This document shows positions 31,809 through 40,027 of a stretch of 40,027 bases of DNA, one piece after another. A model generated the notes under the pieces. That model saw only the letters and a list, made by a program, of their open reading frames with translations, was not told the DNA's origin and made no database searches. The first letter of the stretch is position 1. Every line of letters begins with the position of its first letter. Both the position numbers and the translations under genes were made by a program. The stretch is from assembly GCA_946480175.1 (NCBI GenBank), contig CAMLIK010000017.1, forward strand, positions 1 to 40,027, read 5' to 3'. This DNA is from an uncultured Gilliamella sp. (lineage in GTDB: Bacteria; Pseudomonadota; Gammaproteobacteria; Enterobacterales; Orbaceae).

Positions 31809-32933
31809 ATGGCAAAACCATATTTTAAAATTATCTTATTAGATGATAATCAGCGAGAAGATATTACCGAAAAATTTGATAATCGTCTTATATCAATGAC
31901 ACTGGTCGATAAAAATGGATTTCAAGCAGACACAATCACTATAGTCATTGACGATTCCGATCAGAAAGTCAATTTACCCAATCGAGGGGCTAAATTGGAA
32001 ATTACCCTTGGTTGGAAAGCAGATAAGCCAAAAACCACGATTGACGCTCAAGAAGCGAAAATCTTTGAAGCAAATATAAAAAATGTATTTACCATTACGC
32101 AAGTTAGCCATTCTGGTACACCAGATATCATTACTCTGCAAGGTTCAAGTGCCAATCTAAAAGACGGAACCGCCCTAGAACCTCAGGAAAAATCTTATCA
32201 CAACCTCACCCTAGGTGAGATAATCACCGAGATTGCTATACGCAACAAGTTACCTTATCGCTATGATAAATTGATAGGTTCTAACTTCATACCACATATT
32301 GACCAAACAAATGAATCAGATAGCTCATTTCTTACTCGATTAATTAATGACTATGGAGGGGGCGTAACGATTAAAAATGATATGTTAATCGTGTTTAATA
32401 AAGGTCAAGGGATGACCGTAAATGGCAAAAAAATCCCAACGGCTAAAATCAAAAGAGCATCTGGAGACAAGCACAGCTTCACATTCATTGATACTCCATA
32501 TTTAGGTGTAAAAGCCTATTGGTATAATTACAAAAAGCCAACAAAAAAACCATATAAAATTATTTGTAAACAACAAATTGAAAAAAGTAAAGTTCACATT
32601 GCAAAGTCAAAACCAAAGAACCTCAACGAAAAAGAAATCAAAGAACTCAAATATGTTTATGCCAATGAAGAGAGTGCAACAGCAGCAGCAAAAAGTGAAT
32701 TGAAAAAAATTCAACAAGGAATAGCACAATTTAAACTCAAACTTGCTTTAGGCCGTCCCGACCTATTTAGTGAAATGCCGGTTGAAGTAGATGGATTCAA
32801 ACCAGAAATAAACTCAACAAATTGGACTATCGCATCATGTACACATTCATTAAGTAAAAGTAGTGGATTTACTACTGAATTAGAATTACAAATAAAACCT
32901 GAAGAAGAAAGTTACGAAAATATCTTAAAATAG
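31809..32933 (+). CDS. D: Tail hub protein D
   Basis: A 374-residue homologue of P2 gpD, the T4 gp27-like baseplate hub that carries spike V. The start at ATG 31809 (MAKPYFKIILLDDNQREDI) fits the family; the frame from 31776 overlaps U. Marks are RLISMTLVDKNGFQADTITI, GAKLEITLGW, the central TLGEIITEIAIRNKLPYRYD, DSSFLTRLINDYGGGVTIK, and the C-terminal TELELQIKPE. It completes the FETUD operon. Together with V, W, J and I, the whole baseplate is encoded. Confidence 0.94.
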   Translation: MAKPYFKIILLDDNQREDITEKFDNRLISMTLVDKNGFQADTITIVIDDSDQKVNLPNRGAKLEITLGWKADKPKTTIDAQEAKIFEANIKNVFTITQVSHSGTPDIITLQGSSANLKDGTALEPQEKSYHNLTLGEIITEIAIRNKLPYRYDKLIGSNFIPHIDQTNESDSSFLTRLINDYGGGVTIKNDMLIVFNKGQGMTVNGKKIPTAKIKRASGDKHSFTFIDTPYLGVKAYWYNYKKPTKKPYKIICKQQIEKSKVHIAKSKPKNLNEKEIKELKYVYANEESATAAAKSELKKIQQGIAQFKLKLALGRPDLFSEMPVEVDGFKPEINSTNWTIASCTHSLSKSSGFTTELELQIKPEEESYENILK

Positions 32934-33131
32934 TGCCCACAAAGCACAGCGAACCAACTTAAGTTAAGTTTAATTTTGTTTTAAATACTTAGCAAATGAT
33001 GACTCTTACCAAGAGTCATCCATTAAATATCAAAAAAACAGATAAAATTAATAGATAACCAAGTTATCGCTCAGCTAAACTTCATCACCAATTAACAAAA
33101 GACATGGCAAAAAAATAAAAATAGAAAAACA

Positions 33132-33174
33132 CTGGACTTAAACTTAAATTAATGTAAAATTAACTAAAGTTTAA
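33132..33174 (+). promoter_or_regulatory. ogr promoter with CI-operator-like boxes
   Basis: CTGGAC (33132-33137), then the box TTAAACTTAAATTAA (33138-33152), TG, -10 TAAAAT (33155-33160), and a second box TTAACTAAAGTTTAA (33160-33174). It aligns without gaps to the cox-side promoter 4614-4656, about 30 of 43 bases identical, with the same spacing between boxes (22 bp). A further similar 15-mer lies at 32959-32973. Direct repression by CI is inferred. Confidence 0.6.
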
Positions 33175-33192
33175 TTCAAAGGGGTTAGTCAC

Positions 33193-33411
33193 ATGAAATG
33201 TCCACATTGCCGAAACAAAACATTTATTCGATCTAGTGAAGAAATTAGCAATTTAACTCGCAAACAGTATTACCAATGTTCCAACATATATTGTGGACAT
33301 ACTTTTACTGCAATGCAATCAATCGCTGAAACGATTGTACCAAGCGCAATCCCAGACCCAAAAGTCAACATCCCAATATCGCCCTACAGCCGACACGCCA
33401 AAAAAGCCTAA
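33193..33411 (+). CDS. ogr: Late gene activator Ogr
   Basis: A 72-residue zinc-finger activator of the Ogr/Delta family. Ligands follow the family spacing Cys3-x2-Cys6-x22-Cys29-x4-Cys34 (CPHC and CSNIYCGHTF). Ogr binds upstream dyads centred near -55 and contacts RNA polymerase alpha to start P2 late promoters; five matching dyads exist in this element. AAGGGG precedes the ATG. Its promoter appears to be CI-controlled. An 10-bp perfect hairpin at 33418-33445 follows the stop. Confidence 0.94.
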   Translation: MKCPHCRNKTFIRSSEEISNLTRKQYYQCSNIYCGHTFTAMQSIAETIVPSAIPDPKVNIPISPYSRHAKKA

Positions 33412-33417
33412 ACCATC

Positions 33418-33445
33418 ACCAGATTGCACCGAACAGCAATCTGGT
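33418..33445 (+). terminator. Hairpin after ogr
   Basis: ACCAGATTGC, loop ACCGAACA, GCAATCTGGT: a perfect 10-bp stem six bases after the ogr stop. No T-run follows, so it may block RNase or end transcription with Rho rather than act as an intrinsic terminator. Confidence 0.55.
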
Positions 33446-33578
33446 GCCCTCTCCCAATCAAAACATCTACTAACGACATAACGACTATCATCATAAACAG
33501 ATAGCCTTCATGGTGGCAACCGCCCGTGATTGCAGAGGAACAACCTAATTTACTAAACGGAAATACTTAACCATCATA

Positions 33579-33631
33579 CTATTAACTATTAACTATTAAC
33601 TATTAACTATTAACTATTAACTATTAACTAT
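33579..33631 (+). repeat. Heptanucleotide tandem repeat (CTATTAA)7
   Basis: Seven perfect CTATTAA units plus a partial eighth lie in the 338-bp gene-free gap between ogr and the tRNA. Copy number should vary between strains. The rest of the gap shows only the post-ogr hairpin. Confidence 0.9.
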
Positions 33632-33749
33632 CAAGATTAAAAAGTTAAACCGAAAAAAATCAACCGCCATTTTATCGCCACAACCAAAAATAACACATAA
33701 AAGAAAACATTATTAAGATAGATAACTGATTGAATTTAAAGATGTTCGG

Positions 33750-33795
33750 TGGTGGCCCCTACTGGACTTGAACCAGTGACCAATCGATTATGAGT
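33750..33795. repeat. attR: 46-bp copy within the tRNA
   Basis: Identical to 2981-3026. The crossover lies somewhere between the anticodon loop and the CCA end of the tRNA gene, so integration leaves the tRNA whole. Confidence 0.93.
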
Positions 33796-33826
33796 CGACT
33801 GCTCTGACCAACTGAGCTAAGGGGCC
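33750..33826 (-). tRNA. tRNA-Ile(CAU), integration target, with attR
   Basis: A 77-nt cloverleaf on the minus strand with encoded CCA. Acceptor GGCCCCT pairs with AGGGGCC, the T arm is ACTGG-TTCAAGT-CCAGT, and the anticodon arm GTCGA-CTCATAA-TCGAT shows anticodon CAT at 33790-33792. The sequence matches the enterobacterial ileX/ileY type, whose wobble C becomes lysidine so that it reads AUA. It is not a methionine tRNA. The element has rebuilt the 3' half (33750-33795), leaving the gene functional. Confidence 0.95.
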
Positions 33827-34047
33827 ATGTTTTGATGTGCTACTGACTTAGTAGGCTTGCGATTATAATAGAGTTAAATTTAATTTGCTACAATTAATTA
33901 ACTAAATAGGTTGATTTGATTAATTATTAAGCTAACATCTATCAAAATATCATCATTTTTAATAAGCGATATTTTTTAATTGATTAACCTGATACAATGC
34001 TGTTAACAATTATTACAAATGCACCTTATATTGGTTGGGGAAATATT

Positions 34048-34404
34048 ATGTCTATCAAAATTCTTGTTATTAGTGCAGCTTTATCTACTGCACTGTTTTT
34101 AAATGGTTGTAGTAGCTCTAATTATCAAGCCACTTCAGCTGGTCGACAAGTTCAGTTTATTGATACCAAACCTGCATCTACTTGCCAATTTATTGGTAAA
34201 GCTGAAGGTCGTCGTGGTACTTTCTTTTCTGGTTTAAGGACCCATAGTGAGTTGATTCGTGATGCGGCAACAGATCTGATGAATAAAGCTGCAGCAATGG
34301 GTGGGAATGTGATTTATAACGCACAAGATGCATCTTTACAGTATGTTTCAGACATTGCTCCGACCGATGCCGTAATGACTGGTGAAGTTTATAGTTGTAA
34401 ATAA
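34048..34404 (+). CDS. DUF4156-type lipoprotein
   Basis: A 118-residue outer-membrane lipoprotein. The start at ATG 34048 is supported by GGGGAAA upstream and by the signal peptide that follows directly; the frame from 33997 adds an unlikely leader. The lipobox LNGC puts the lipidated Cys at residue 21. The mature part, with TCQFIGKAEGRRG, a DLMNKAAAMGGNVIYN segment and a final GEVYSCK, fits the DUF4156 (RcsF-neighbour) family of small lipoproteins with a conserved Cys pair. Function is not established. It is a single-gene unit sharing a terminator with convergent serC. Confidence 0.8.
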   Translation: MSIKILVISAALSTALFLNGCSSSNYQATSAGRQVQFIDTKPASTCQFIGKAEGRRGTFFSGLRTHSELIRDAATDLMNKAAAMGGNVIYNAQDASLQYVSDIAPTDAVMTGEVYSCK

Positions 34405-34417
34405 GAAATTAGCAAAT

Positions 34418-34444
34418 AAAAAAGGGATACTATCCCTTTTTTAT
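34418..34444. terminator. Bidirectional terminator between lipoprotein gene and serC
   Basis: AAAAAAGGGAT-ACT-ATCCCTTTTTT, symmetrical with A-run and T-run on either side, located between two convergent genes, so it serves both. Confidence 0.88.
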
Positions 34445-34462
34445 TAAAATTTGCCAATATTA

Positions 34463-35548
34463 TTAGCTATTTTGTTTTTCAAATTGTTTCATAAATTCAA
34501 TTAAGTATTTTACGCCATCAATATCCATCGCATTGTAAATAGATGCCCTCATTCCGCCAGCTATTCGATGACCTTTGATACCAATAATATTTGCTTGAGT
34601 TGCCTCACTAACGAACTTTTTATCAAGTTCTTCGTTTGGTGACAAGAAGGTGACGTTCATAATTGAACGATTAGAAATCGCCACAGTATTACGATAAAAA
34701 TTGGATTGATCAATAAATTGGTAAAGTAATTGAGCTTTGTCTAGATTTCGTTGTTGCATGGCAGTTAATCCACCCAAGTTTTTAATCCATTTAAAGACTA
34801 AGCCTGACATGTACCAAGCAAAGGTAGGCGGTGTATTAAACATTGAGTCGTGATCCAGTAATATTTTATAGTCTAATACTGACGGTAATACTTTTTGAGC
34901 ATGGCCAATTAGATCCTCTCGAACGATAACAATTGTGATTCCTGACGGACCAATATTTTTCTGTGCACCTGCATAAATAATGCCATAACGACTAACATCA
35001 ATCGGTTGAGACAAAATACAAGAAGATAGATCAGCTACAACTATCTTGTCCCCAAAGTTTGGTTGTTCATATATTTCTATTCCATCGATAGTTTCATTAG
35101 GACAATAATGGATATAAGCACTTTTATCACCCAATTGCCATTCAGACATTGGTTTGATTGAGGTAATTCCTTCATTTTTAACAACCACATTTTGCTCTAT
35201 TACATTACAGTATTTGGATGCTTCGTTAGCTGCACATTGACTCCAATAGCCACTGTTAATGTAATCAGCATTTATTTTATTGCCTAGTATATTTAATGGT
35301 ACTGCTGCAAATTGTGCCCTAGCCCCACCTTGGCAAAATAATATCTTATAATTCTCTGGAACATTTAAAATATCTCGAAGATCGTTAGTTGCTTCAATCG
35401 CACATGCATCAAAGTCTATACCACGATGACTTAATTCCATCACTGATGCACCTGTGTTGTGCCAATTTAATAATTCAGCTTGTACTTGTTTTAAAACATC
35501 AGCAGGAAGTTTGGCAGGACCTGCACTAAAGTTATAACTTTTATTCAT
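34463..35548 (-). CDS. serC: Phosphoserine aminotransferase
   Basis: A 361-residue PLP enzyme converting 3-phosphohydroxypyruvate to 3-phosphoserine with glutamate (serine synthesis), and also acting in pyridoxal phosphate synthesis. The N-terminus [19 protein letters not shown], the phosphate-binding [10 protein letters not shown] and the PLP lysine Lys197 in [12 protein letters not shown] are diagnostic; length equals the family norm (about 360). It lies downstream of argH, 158 bp away and beyond the argH terminator, so it is probably transcribed separately. It has only a weak GAAAGTGA ribosome site. Confidence 0.97.
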   Translation of the reverse strand: MNKSYNFSAGPAKLPADVLKQVQAELLNWHNTGASVMELSHRGIDFDACAIEATNDLRDILNVPENYKILFCQGGARAQFAAVPLNILGNKINADYINSGYWSQCAANEASKYCNVIEQNVVVKNEGITSIKPMSEWQLGDKSAYIHYCPNETIDGIEIYEQPNFGDKIVVADLSSCILSQPIDVSRYGIIYAGAQKNIGPSGITIVIVREDLIGHAQKVLPSVLDYKILLDHDSMFNTPPTFAWYMSGLVFKWIKNLGGLTAMQQRNLDKAQLLYQFIDQSNFYRNTVAISNRSIMNVTFLSPNEELDKKFVSEATQANIIGIKGHRIAGGMRASIYNAMDIDGVKYLIEFMKQFEKQNS

Positions 35549-35627
35549 TGCAATTCACTTTCATCCATCAAAAAAAGAAAATCTATTTTTACACTCTATT
35601 CACCGATATACAATCAAATTTTTTATT

Positions 35628-35653
35628 AAAAAAAGTTGAGGAGCGGGGTTTTT
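35628..35653 (-). repeat. 26-bp motif shared with the late-operon terminator
   Basis: On the minus strand this reads AAAAACCCCGCTCCTCAAC followed by seven T; 13405-13430 has the same sequence with one change (GTTCC for GCTCC). Both copies lie next to a terminator-like stem of the AAATGC-GAT-TTTGTC-G type. It may be a dispersed intergenic repeat of this genome. Confidence 0.65.
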
Positions 35654-35654
35654 G

Positions 35655-35686
35655 AAGCATAAAAATGCCGACAAAAATCGGCATTT
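35655..35686 (-). terminator. argH terminator
   Basis: Minus strand: AAATGCCGA, loop TTTTTG, TCGGCATTT then TTATGC (stem 35663-35686). A 9-bp stem 21 bp after the argH stop, with T-rich tail. Confidence 0.85.
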
Positions 35687-35706
35687 AGAATGAAAAGTAG
35701 GATTAA

Positions 35707-37083
35707 TTATAGAGAAAGTTGTTGTTTGGCGTTTTCAATTGCAGATTTGACTTGGATAGGTGATACCCCACCTTTTGCAGATCGTTTAGCTAAGCAAGAT
35801 TCAAGTGATAAAATTGGATAAACATCATCTTCAATAACATCACTAAATATTTTTAATTCTTCAAGTGTTAGCTCTTCTAACGCTTTATGCTTAGCCATCG
35901 CACCAACCACAGCTTCACCAACAATGTGATGAGCTTGCCTAAACGGAATACCTTTAGCAACCAGATAGTCAGCAAGTTCTGTTGCGTTTGAATAACCTTG
36001 TTTAGCGGCATCTTGGCAATTTTGGTAATTGATTTTAATATCTTCAAGCACTAAAGTAGCTATATCTAAACACTCATGCCAAGTATCAAGTGCATCAAAT
36101 AGGTGTTCTTTATCTTCTTGTAGATCCTTATTGTAGGCAAGCGGTAAACCTTTAAAGGTTATCATGGCACCAGTTAACGCTCCGACTACTCGCCCTACTT
36201 TACCTCGAATAAGTTCTAATGCATCTGGGTTCTTTTTCTGTGGCATTAATGATGATCCCGATGTAACTCGGTCGGAGAGTTCAACGAAATCTGCTTCGCC
36301 GCTATTAAAGATAATTAAATCCTCAGCAAACCGAGATAAATGAACCATACCTATAGAGGCATTATTGAGTAACTCAAGCACATGATCTCTGTCAGACACA
36401 GAATCTAAACTATTATTTGTTGCTTTTGAAAAACCTAACCAGTTAGCTAGTTGATCGCGATCCATTGGATAAGCTGTGCCGGCTAAGGCGCCACACCCTA
36501 AAGGACTGACATTCAAGCGTTTAAGCGTATCTTGCAAACGACTTTCATCACGCGTTAACATTTCATAATATGCCAAGCACCAATGCGCAAAAGTGACCGG
36601 TTGTGCTCTTTGTAAATGTGTATAGCCTGGCATAACCACATCTTGATAATGCTCTGCGGTAAGCACTAAGCGTTTTCTTAATTGATCGATGGCGGAAATA
36701 AGATGAGCGATTTCAATTTTACACCATAATTTAAGATCGGTGGTTGATTGGTCATTACGACTACGACCAGTGTGTAATTTTTTACCTAAATCGCCAATTT
36801 TTTCGATGAGCTTTTGTTCTACCCAACTGTGAATATCTTCCGCATTACTTTGTAAAATCTGCTGCGGATCTTGTCGTACTGAATCTAATAATTGGTTTAA
36901 GGCTTTTTCTAGTTTTTTTTGTTCATCATAAGATAAAACGTCAACGGTAACCAATGCTTTAGACCATGCTATTGAACCAATGATATCTTGCTCTGCAAGC
37001 CGATAGTCAAAGCGCAAAGAATCATTAAAATGCTTAAATCGTTGATCCGCTGCTTGGCTAAAACGCCCACCCCATAATGCCAT
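35707..37083 (-). CDS. argH: Argininosuccinate lyase
   Basis: A 458-residue enzyme of the fumarase/aspartase superfamily that splits argininosuccinate into arginine and fumarate, the last step of arginine synthesis. It starts [20 protein letters not shown], carries the HTGRSRNDQ catalytic region near residue 105-115, and the superfamily signature [12 protein letters not shown]. Length equals the E. coli enzyme. It is downstream of argG but separated by a 163-bp gap containing an intrinsic terminator, so it may depend on read-through or on a promoter near the minus-strand TATAAT at 37111-37116. Confidence 0.97.
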   Translation of the reverse strand: MALWGGRFSQAADQRFKHFNDSLRFDYRLAEQDIIGSIAWSKALVTVDVLSYDEQKKLEKALNQLLDSVRQDPQQILQSNAEDIHSWVEQKLIEKIGDLGKKLHTGRSRNDQSTTDLKLWCKIEIAHLISAIDQLRKRLVLTAEHYQDVVMPGYTHLQRAQPVTFAHWCLAYYEMLTRDESRLQDTLKRLNVSPLGCGALAGTAYPMDRDQLANWLGFSKATNNSLDSVSDRDHVLELLNNASIGMVHLSRFAEDLIIFNSGEADFVELSDRVTSGSSLMPQKKNPDALELIRGKVGRVVGALTGAMITFKGLPLAYNKDLQEDKEHLFDALDTWHECLDIATLVLEDIKINYQNCQDAAKQGYSNATELADYLVAKGIPFRQAHHIVGEAVVGAMAKHKALEELTLEELKIFSDVIEDDVYPILSLESCLAKRSAKGGVSPIQVKSAIENAKQQLSL

Positions 37084-37184
37084 AATTACCTCAAACTTTT
37101 TTATTAATCAATTATAAGTTATTTCAACTTTGTCGTGTTTTTAATATTATTAATGATAGATTAAACTACTATATTACTTTAAAA

Positions 37185-37214
37185 AATATATACAGACCAA
37201 AGTCTGTATATATT
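37185..37214 (-). terminator. Terminator between argG and argH
   Basis: AATATATACAGAC pairs perfectly with GTCTGTATATATT over 13 bp, with a four-base loop (37198-37201), 33 bp beyond the argG stop; on the minus strand a T-run (ATTTTTTAAAG) follows. It suggests that argG and argH are not simply one transcript. Confidence 0.8.
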
Positions 37215-37246
37215 GTGTTTTTCTTAAGTTAAAAAGTAATTAGAAC

Positions 37247-38569
37247 TTACTTTTTAGCTTTTGCCTTTGTAGCAACTTTGGTCGCCACTTTTTCTTTAGC
37301 ATCAGCTTTTGCTACTTTTTTAACTGTTTTACTAGTTTTTTTAGCTGGTTGTTTCTTCTTACCTTCATTTAATGCTCGAATACGTGAAGATAGTGAGAAT
37401 AAACGAATAAAACCACCAGCATGGCTATGATCATAAACTTCATCTTCACCAAAAGTCGCAAACTCTTCGCTATATAAGCTATTTGGTGATTGCTTTTGAA
37501 CTGCAGTTGCATTTCCTTTGTAAAGTTTGACAACAACCTCACCTGTCATATCTTCTGACAATACATCGGCTGCCGCTTGAATTGAACGGCGATATGGTGC
37601 AAACCAACGACCATCGTAAACAACATATGCCATTTCTAAACCAAGTTGTTCTCGCCATTTGAAACTATCACGATCTAAAATTAATTGTTCTAAACCGCGT
37701 AATGCCGTCATCATGATTGTGCCGCCAGGAGTTTCATAACAACCACGAGATTTAATACCAACTAAACGGTTCTCAATGATATCAACACGACCTACACCGT
37801 GTTTAGCACCAATTTTATTGAGTGTTGCTACACAATTATATGGAGATAGTTTTTTACCATTAACAGAAACAACTTCACCTTTTTCTATACCAATAGTAAC
37901 AAACTCCGGTTTGTTTGGTGCATCTTCGGGTGACACAGTCCATGCCCAGCAATCTGCATTAGCCTGATTCCAAGTACTTTCAAGCACACCACCTTCGGTA
38001 GAAATATGCCAGGCATTTTCATCACGGCTATAGATTTTCTCAACTGTTGCAGTCGTTGGAATTTTTCGTACTTTTAAGTAATCAATTAAAGCTTCACGTG
38101 AACGTAAATCCCATTCACGCCAAGGTGCAATAACTTTAAGTTGCGGAGCTAGAGCGGTATAGGTTGTTTCAAAACGAACTTGGTCATTACCTTTACCTGT
38201 TGCACCGTGGCAAAGGGTATCGGCGCCAACTTCTAATGCATATTCAACTTGCGCTTTCGCAATAATTGGGCGAGCCATTGAAGTTCCAAGATAGTAAGTT
38301 CCTTCATATAACGCACCAGTTTTTAAAACAGGGTAAACATAATCTTTAACAAATTCTTCTCGTAAATCGACAACTTTACACGCTACTGCGCCAGATGCTT
38401 TGGCTTTTTTCTCGACATCTTTTAGTTCTTTCGGATCTTGACCAACATTAGCAACTAGTGCATAAACTTCACAACCTCCATAATTCTCTTTTAACCAAGG
38501 AATAATAGCTGATGTATCTAATCCACCCGAATAGGCTAAAACCACCTTTTTTGTTGCACTTTTTTTCAT
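37247..38569 (-). CDS. argG: Argininosuccinate synthase with lysine-rich C-terminal tail
   Basis: A 440-residue enzyme condensing citrulline and aspartate with ATP. The ATP loop [15 protein letters not shown] (12-26) and the segments [30 protein letters not shown] and [13 protein letters not shown] belong to the roughly 400-residue type I form. The catalytic body ends near 402 ([16 protein letters not shown]). It is followed by a 38-residue tail (403-440) with 16 Lys plus Ala, Val and Thr, resembling histone H1 or HupA-type tails. No frameshift explains it. The tail is the odd point; activity of the body is not in doubt. Confidence 0.95.
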   Translation of the reverse strand: MKKSATKKVVLAYSGGLDTSAIIPWLKENYGGCEVYALVANVGQDPKELKDVEKKAKASGAVACKVVDLREEFVKDYVYPVLKTGALYEGTYYLGTSMARPIIAKAQVEYALEVGADTLCHGATGKGNDQVRFETTYTALAPQLKVIAPWREWDLRSREALIDYLKVRKIPTTATVEKIYSRDENAWHISTEGGVLESTWNQANADCWAWTVSPEDAPNKPEFVTIGIEKGEVVSVNGKKLSPYNCVATLNKIGAKHGVGRVDIIENRLVGIKSRGCYETPGGTIMMTALRGLEQLILDRDSFKWREQLGLEMAYVVYDGRWFAPYRRSIQAAADVLSEDMTGEVVVKLYKGNATAVQKQSPNSLYSEEFATFGEDEVYDHSHAGGFIRLFSLSSRIRALNEGKKKQPAKKTSKTVKKVAKADAKEKVATKVATKAKAKK

Positions 38570-38676
38570 GTTATACCCTTTCTTAATTTACTGACGAAAA
38601 AAATAAATGATTTAAAGATTAAATTAAGTATATTTAATAACAAATACACTCACTTAATATACTCACTGATTTATAT

Positions 38677-39456
38677 TTAAGCAATGATTCTTGTACCTGT
38701 TGTTCCTGATTTTCCATTAAATAATTCAATGAGTTTATCTGATTGTTTCCAACTAGCTATATCAATTGGTCTTCCGAGCGTTTTTGCTGCTTCAAATGCC
38801 GAATTGACTTTGACTATCATGCCATCAGTGATAATACCTTCGGCAACGAGATGATCAGCCTCAGCTTGTGTTAATGATTCAATTCGTTGTTTATTTGCAT
38901 CTAAAACTCCCAAAACATCAGACAACAAAATTAAATCAGCATTTAACGTTTTTGCCAGTGCAACAGCAGCATGATCGGCATTAACATTCATCATCTTGCC
39001 TTCATCAGTTATACCAATTGAACTAACAATAGGTAAATAACCATTATTAAGTAGCAAATTGATTAAAGTTGGATCACCTACTTCAGCTTCTCCCACATAG
39101 CCTAACTCTTCAGAGATTTGCTTAACTTTGACACTATCACCATCAGCTAAACAAAGGCCGATACTTGAAATTTCTAGTTTTTTCGCTTCCGATAATATTG
39201 TAGTGTTAGCACTTCCCGCAAGACTACCAACAATAACATCAATTTGATCTGCAGGGGTAACTCGTAAACCATTACGTCGAACCACCGGTAATGAAAGTCG
39301 ATCCATTAATGCGTCAACAACACTACCACCACCATGAACAATAATTAAAGGGCGTTCAAAATTCTTTTTAAATTCGCTAATAACTATGAATAATTTACTT
39401 AACGCATCTTTATTATCGAGTAATACACCGCCAAACTTAATAATCAAAGGTTTCAT
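38677..39456 (-). CDS. argB: Acetylglutamate kinase
   Basis: A 259-residue amino-acid kinase, phosphorylating N-acetylglutamate in the second step of arginine synthesis. Marks are [13 protein letters not shown] at the start, [38 protein letters not shown] and the ending [19 protein letters not shown]. Length equals the short, arginine-insensitive E. coli type (258), lacking the N-terminal helix of the arginine-inhibited enzymes. It lies 51 bp after argC and 107 bp before argG on the minus strand, in an argCBGH cluster. Confidence 0.96.
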   Translation of the reverse strand: MKPLIIKFGGVLLDNKDALSKLFIVISEFKKNFERPLIIVHGGGSVVDALMDRLSLPVVRRNGLRVTPADQIDVIVGSLAGSANTTILSEAKKLEISSIGLCLADGDSVKVKQISEELGYVGEAEVGDPTLINLLLNNGYLPIVSSIGITDEGKMMNVNADHAAVALAKTLNADLILLSDVLGVLDANKQRIESLTQAEADHLVAEGIITDGMIVKVNSAFEAAKTLGRPIDIASWKQSDKLIELFNGKSGTTGTRIIA

Positions 39457-39507
39457 TTTTATTTCCTATTCACTTAACGATATGTCATCTTTAATAAAAT
39501 TAGTTGT

Positions 39508-40027
39508 TTATAATAAGGCTGTAGTTTCATCAAAGCCAAATCGAATATTCATACACTGTACTGCTTGCGCTGCTGCGCCTTTTAATAAATTATCTTCGAC
39601 CGAAATTAAGATTAAATGTTGCCCTTTAAGCACAAAACCAATATCACAATAAGGTAGACCAATTACTGATTTTAAAGCAGGCCAATCCCTTTGATAAATT
39701 CTTATTAACGGCTTATCTTGATAATATTTGTTTAATGCGTTAAGAATATCATCCGATATTACGCCTTCTTTCACCAAGCAAGTAATAGTGGCATGAATAC
39801 CTTGCTTAAAACAACCTAGATGAGGCGTAAAGATAACTTCTTGCCCTAAATGTGTTGCAATTTCAGGTTGATGACGATGAGTAAACAATCCATAAGCATG
39901 CAAACTGACTTCACAAAATATATTATTGATTGAAGGTTTCCGGCCTGCACCACTTACACCACTGACTGCATTGATGACAGGCCATTGCCTTTTGTCTAGT
40001 AAATCTTCTTCAATTAATGGTTTTAGT
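39508..40027 (-). CDS. argC: N-acetyl-gamma-glutamyl-phosphate reductase, C-terminal part
   Basis: The reading frame stays open to the window edge, so the true start lies beyond 40027; an internal Met at 39903 is not the start. The visible 172 residues include [20 protein letters not shown] then [15 protein letters not shown], matching the [10 protein letters not shown] signature of Arg[32 protein letters not shown] and the terminal [15 protein letters not shown] motif also match. It reduces the acyl phosphate made by ArgB using NADPH. The active-site Cys is outside the window. The promoter and any ArgR box of the cluster are also outside. Confidence 0.95.
   Translation of the reverse strand, partial: LKPLIEEDLLDKRQWPVINAVSGVSGAGRKPSINNIFCEVSLHAYGLFTHRHQPEIATHLGQEVIFTPHLGCFKQGIHATITCLVKEGVISDDILNALNKYYQDKPLIRIYQRDWPALKSVIGLPYCDIGFVLKGQHLILISVEDNLLKGAAAQAVQCMNIRFGFDETTALL

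Noticed and set aside
33750..33826. Calling the CAT-anticodon tRNA a methionine tRNA
   Set aside because: Acceptor GGCCCCT/AGGGGCC and the overall sequence match the lysidine-modified tRNA-Ile type, not elongator or initiator Met.

Overview
ORGANISM AND SETTING. The window is AT-rich gammaproteobacterial DNA. An argC-argB-argG-argH cluster with serC and a DUF4156-type lipoprotein form the right-hand chromosomal flank. The codon bias, the low GC, the argCBGH order and a type I-F style CRISPR repeat fit the Orbaceae (Gilliamella and relatives, insect-gut symbionts) or a nearby family. This placement is inferred from general character, not from a database match.

LAYOUT. (1) 1-2980: accessory debris with two tandem PoNi-like (DUF1910/1911) immunity genes, a decayed reading frame, an IS3-type orfA fragment, a toxin-like C-terminal fragment and a dead tyrosine recombinase. 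(2) 2981-33795: a complete integrated P2-like element. It is bounded by a 46-bp direct repeat that is the 3' half of tRNA-Ile(CAU), and the intact tRNA lies at 33750-33826. The early region holds the integrase, a short CI repressor with a SHOCT tail, Cox, small early proteins and a full-length P2 gpA-type HUH replication protein. The late region holds two unknown paralogues, a lysis cassette, tail genes X and R, an accessory block, V-W-J-I with three tail-fibre/chaperone cassettes, then FI-FII-E/E'-T-U-D and ogr. (3) 33827-40027: lipoprotein, serC, argH, argG, argB and partial argC.

WHAT IS UNUSUAL. Every head and packaging gene of P2 (Q, P, O, N, M, L) is absent, and so is tail completion gene S. 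Integration, replication, regulation, lysis and nearly the whole contractile tail are intact. The element therefore looks like an integrating, tail-only (R-type tailocin-like) particle maker with three alternative fibres.

The accessory block between R and V is where P2 itself carries optional genes. Here it holds a TacA/TacT toxin-antitoxin pair, small unknown genes, a Toprim remnant, a secreted OB-fold-like protein, and a type I-F style CRISPR array with no cas genes. The array is split: five good repeats (17115-17382), then a co-oriented secreted-protein gene, then three degenerate repeats (16228-16375), plus one isolated repeat (14244-14271) beside the toxin-antitoxin genes.

REGULATION READ FROM THE SEQUENCE. 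Five copies of a 21-bp dyad (TTGT-N13-ACAA type) precede the late units and are the likely Ogr sites. The ogr promoter shares base-for-base architecture, including two 15-bp operator-like boxes, with the cox-side early promoter beside cI. This suggests CI directly silences the late activator, as coliphage 186 CI does at pB.
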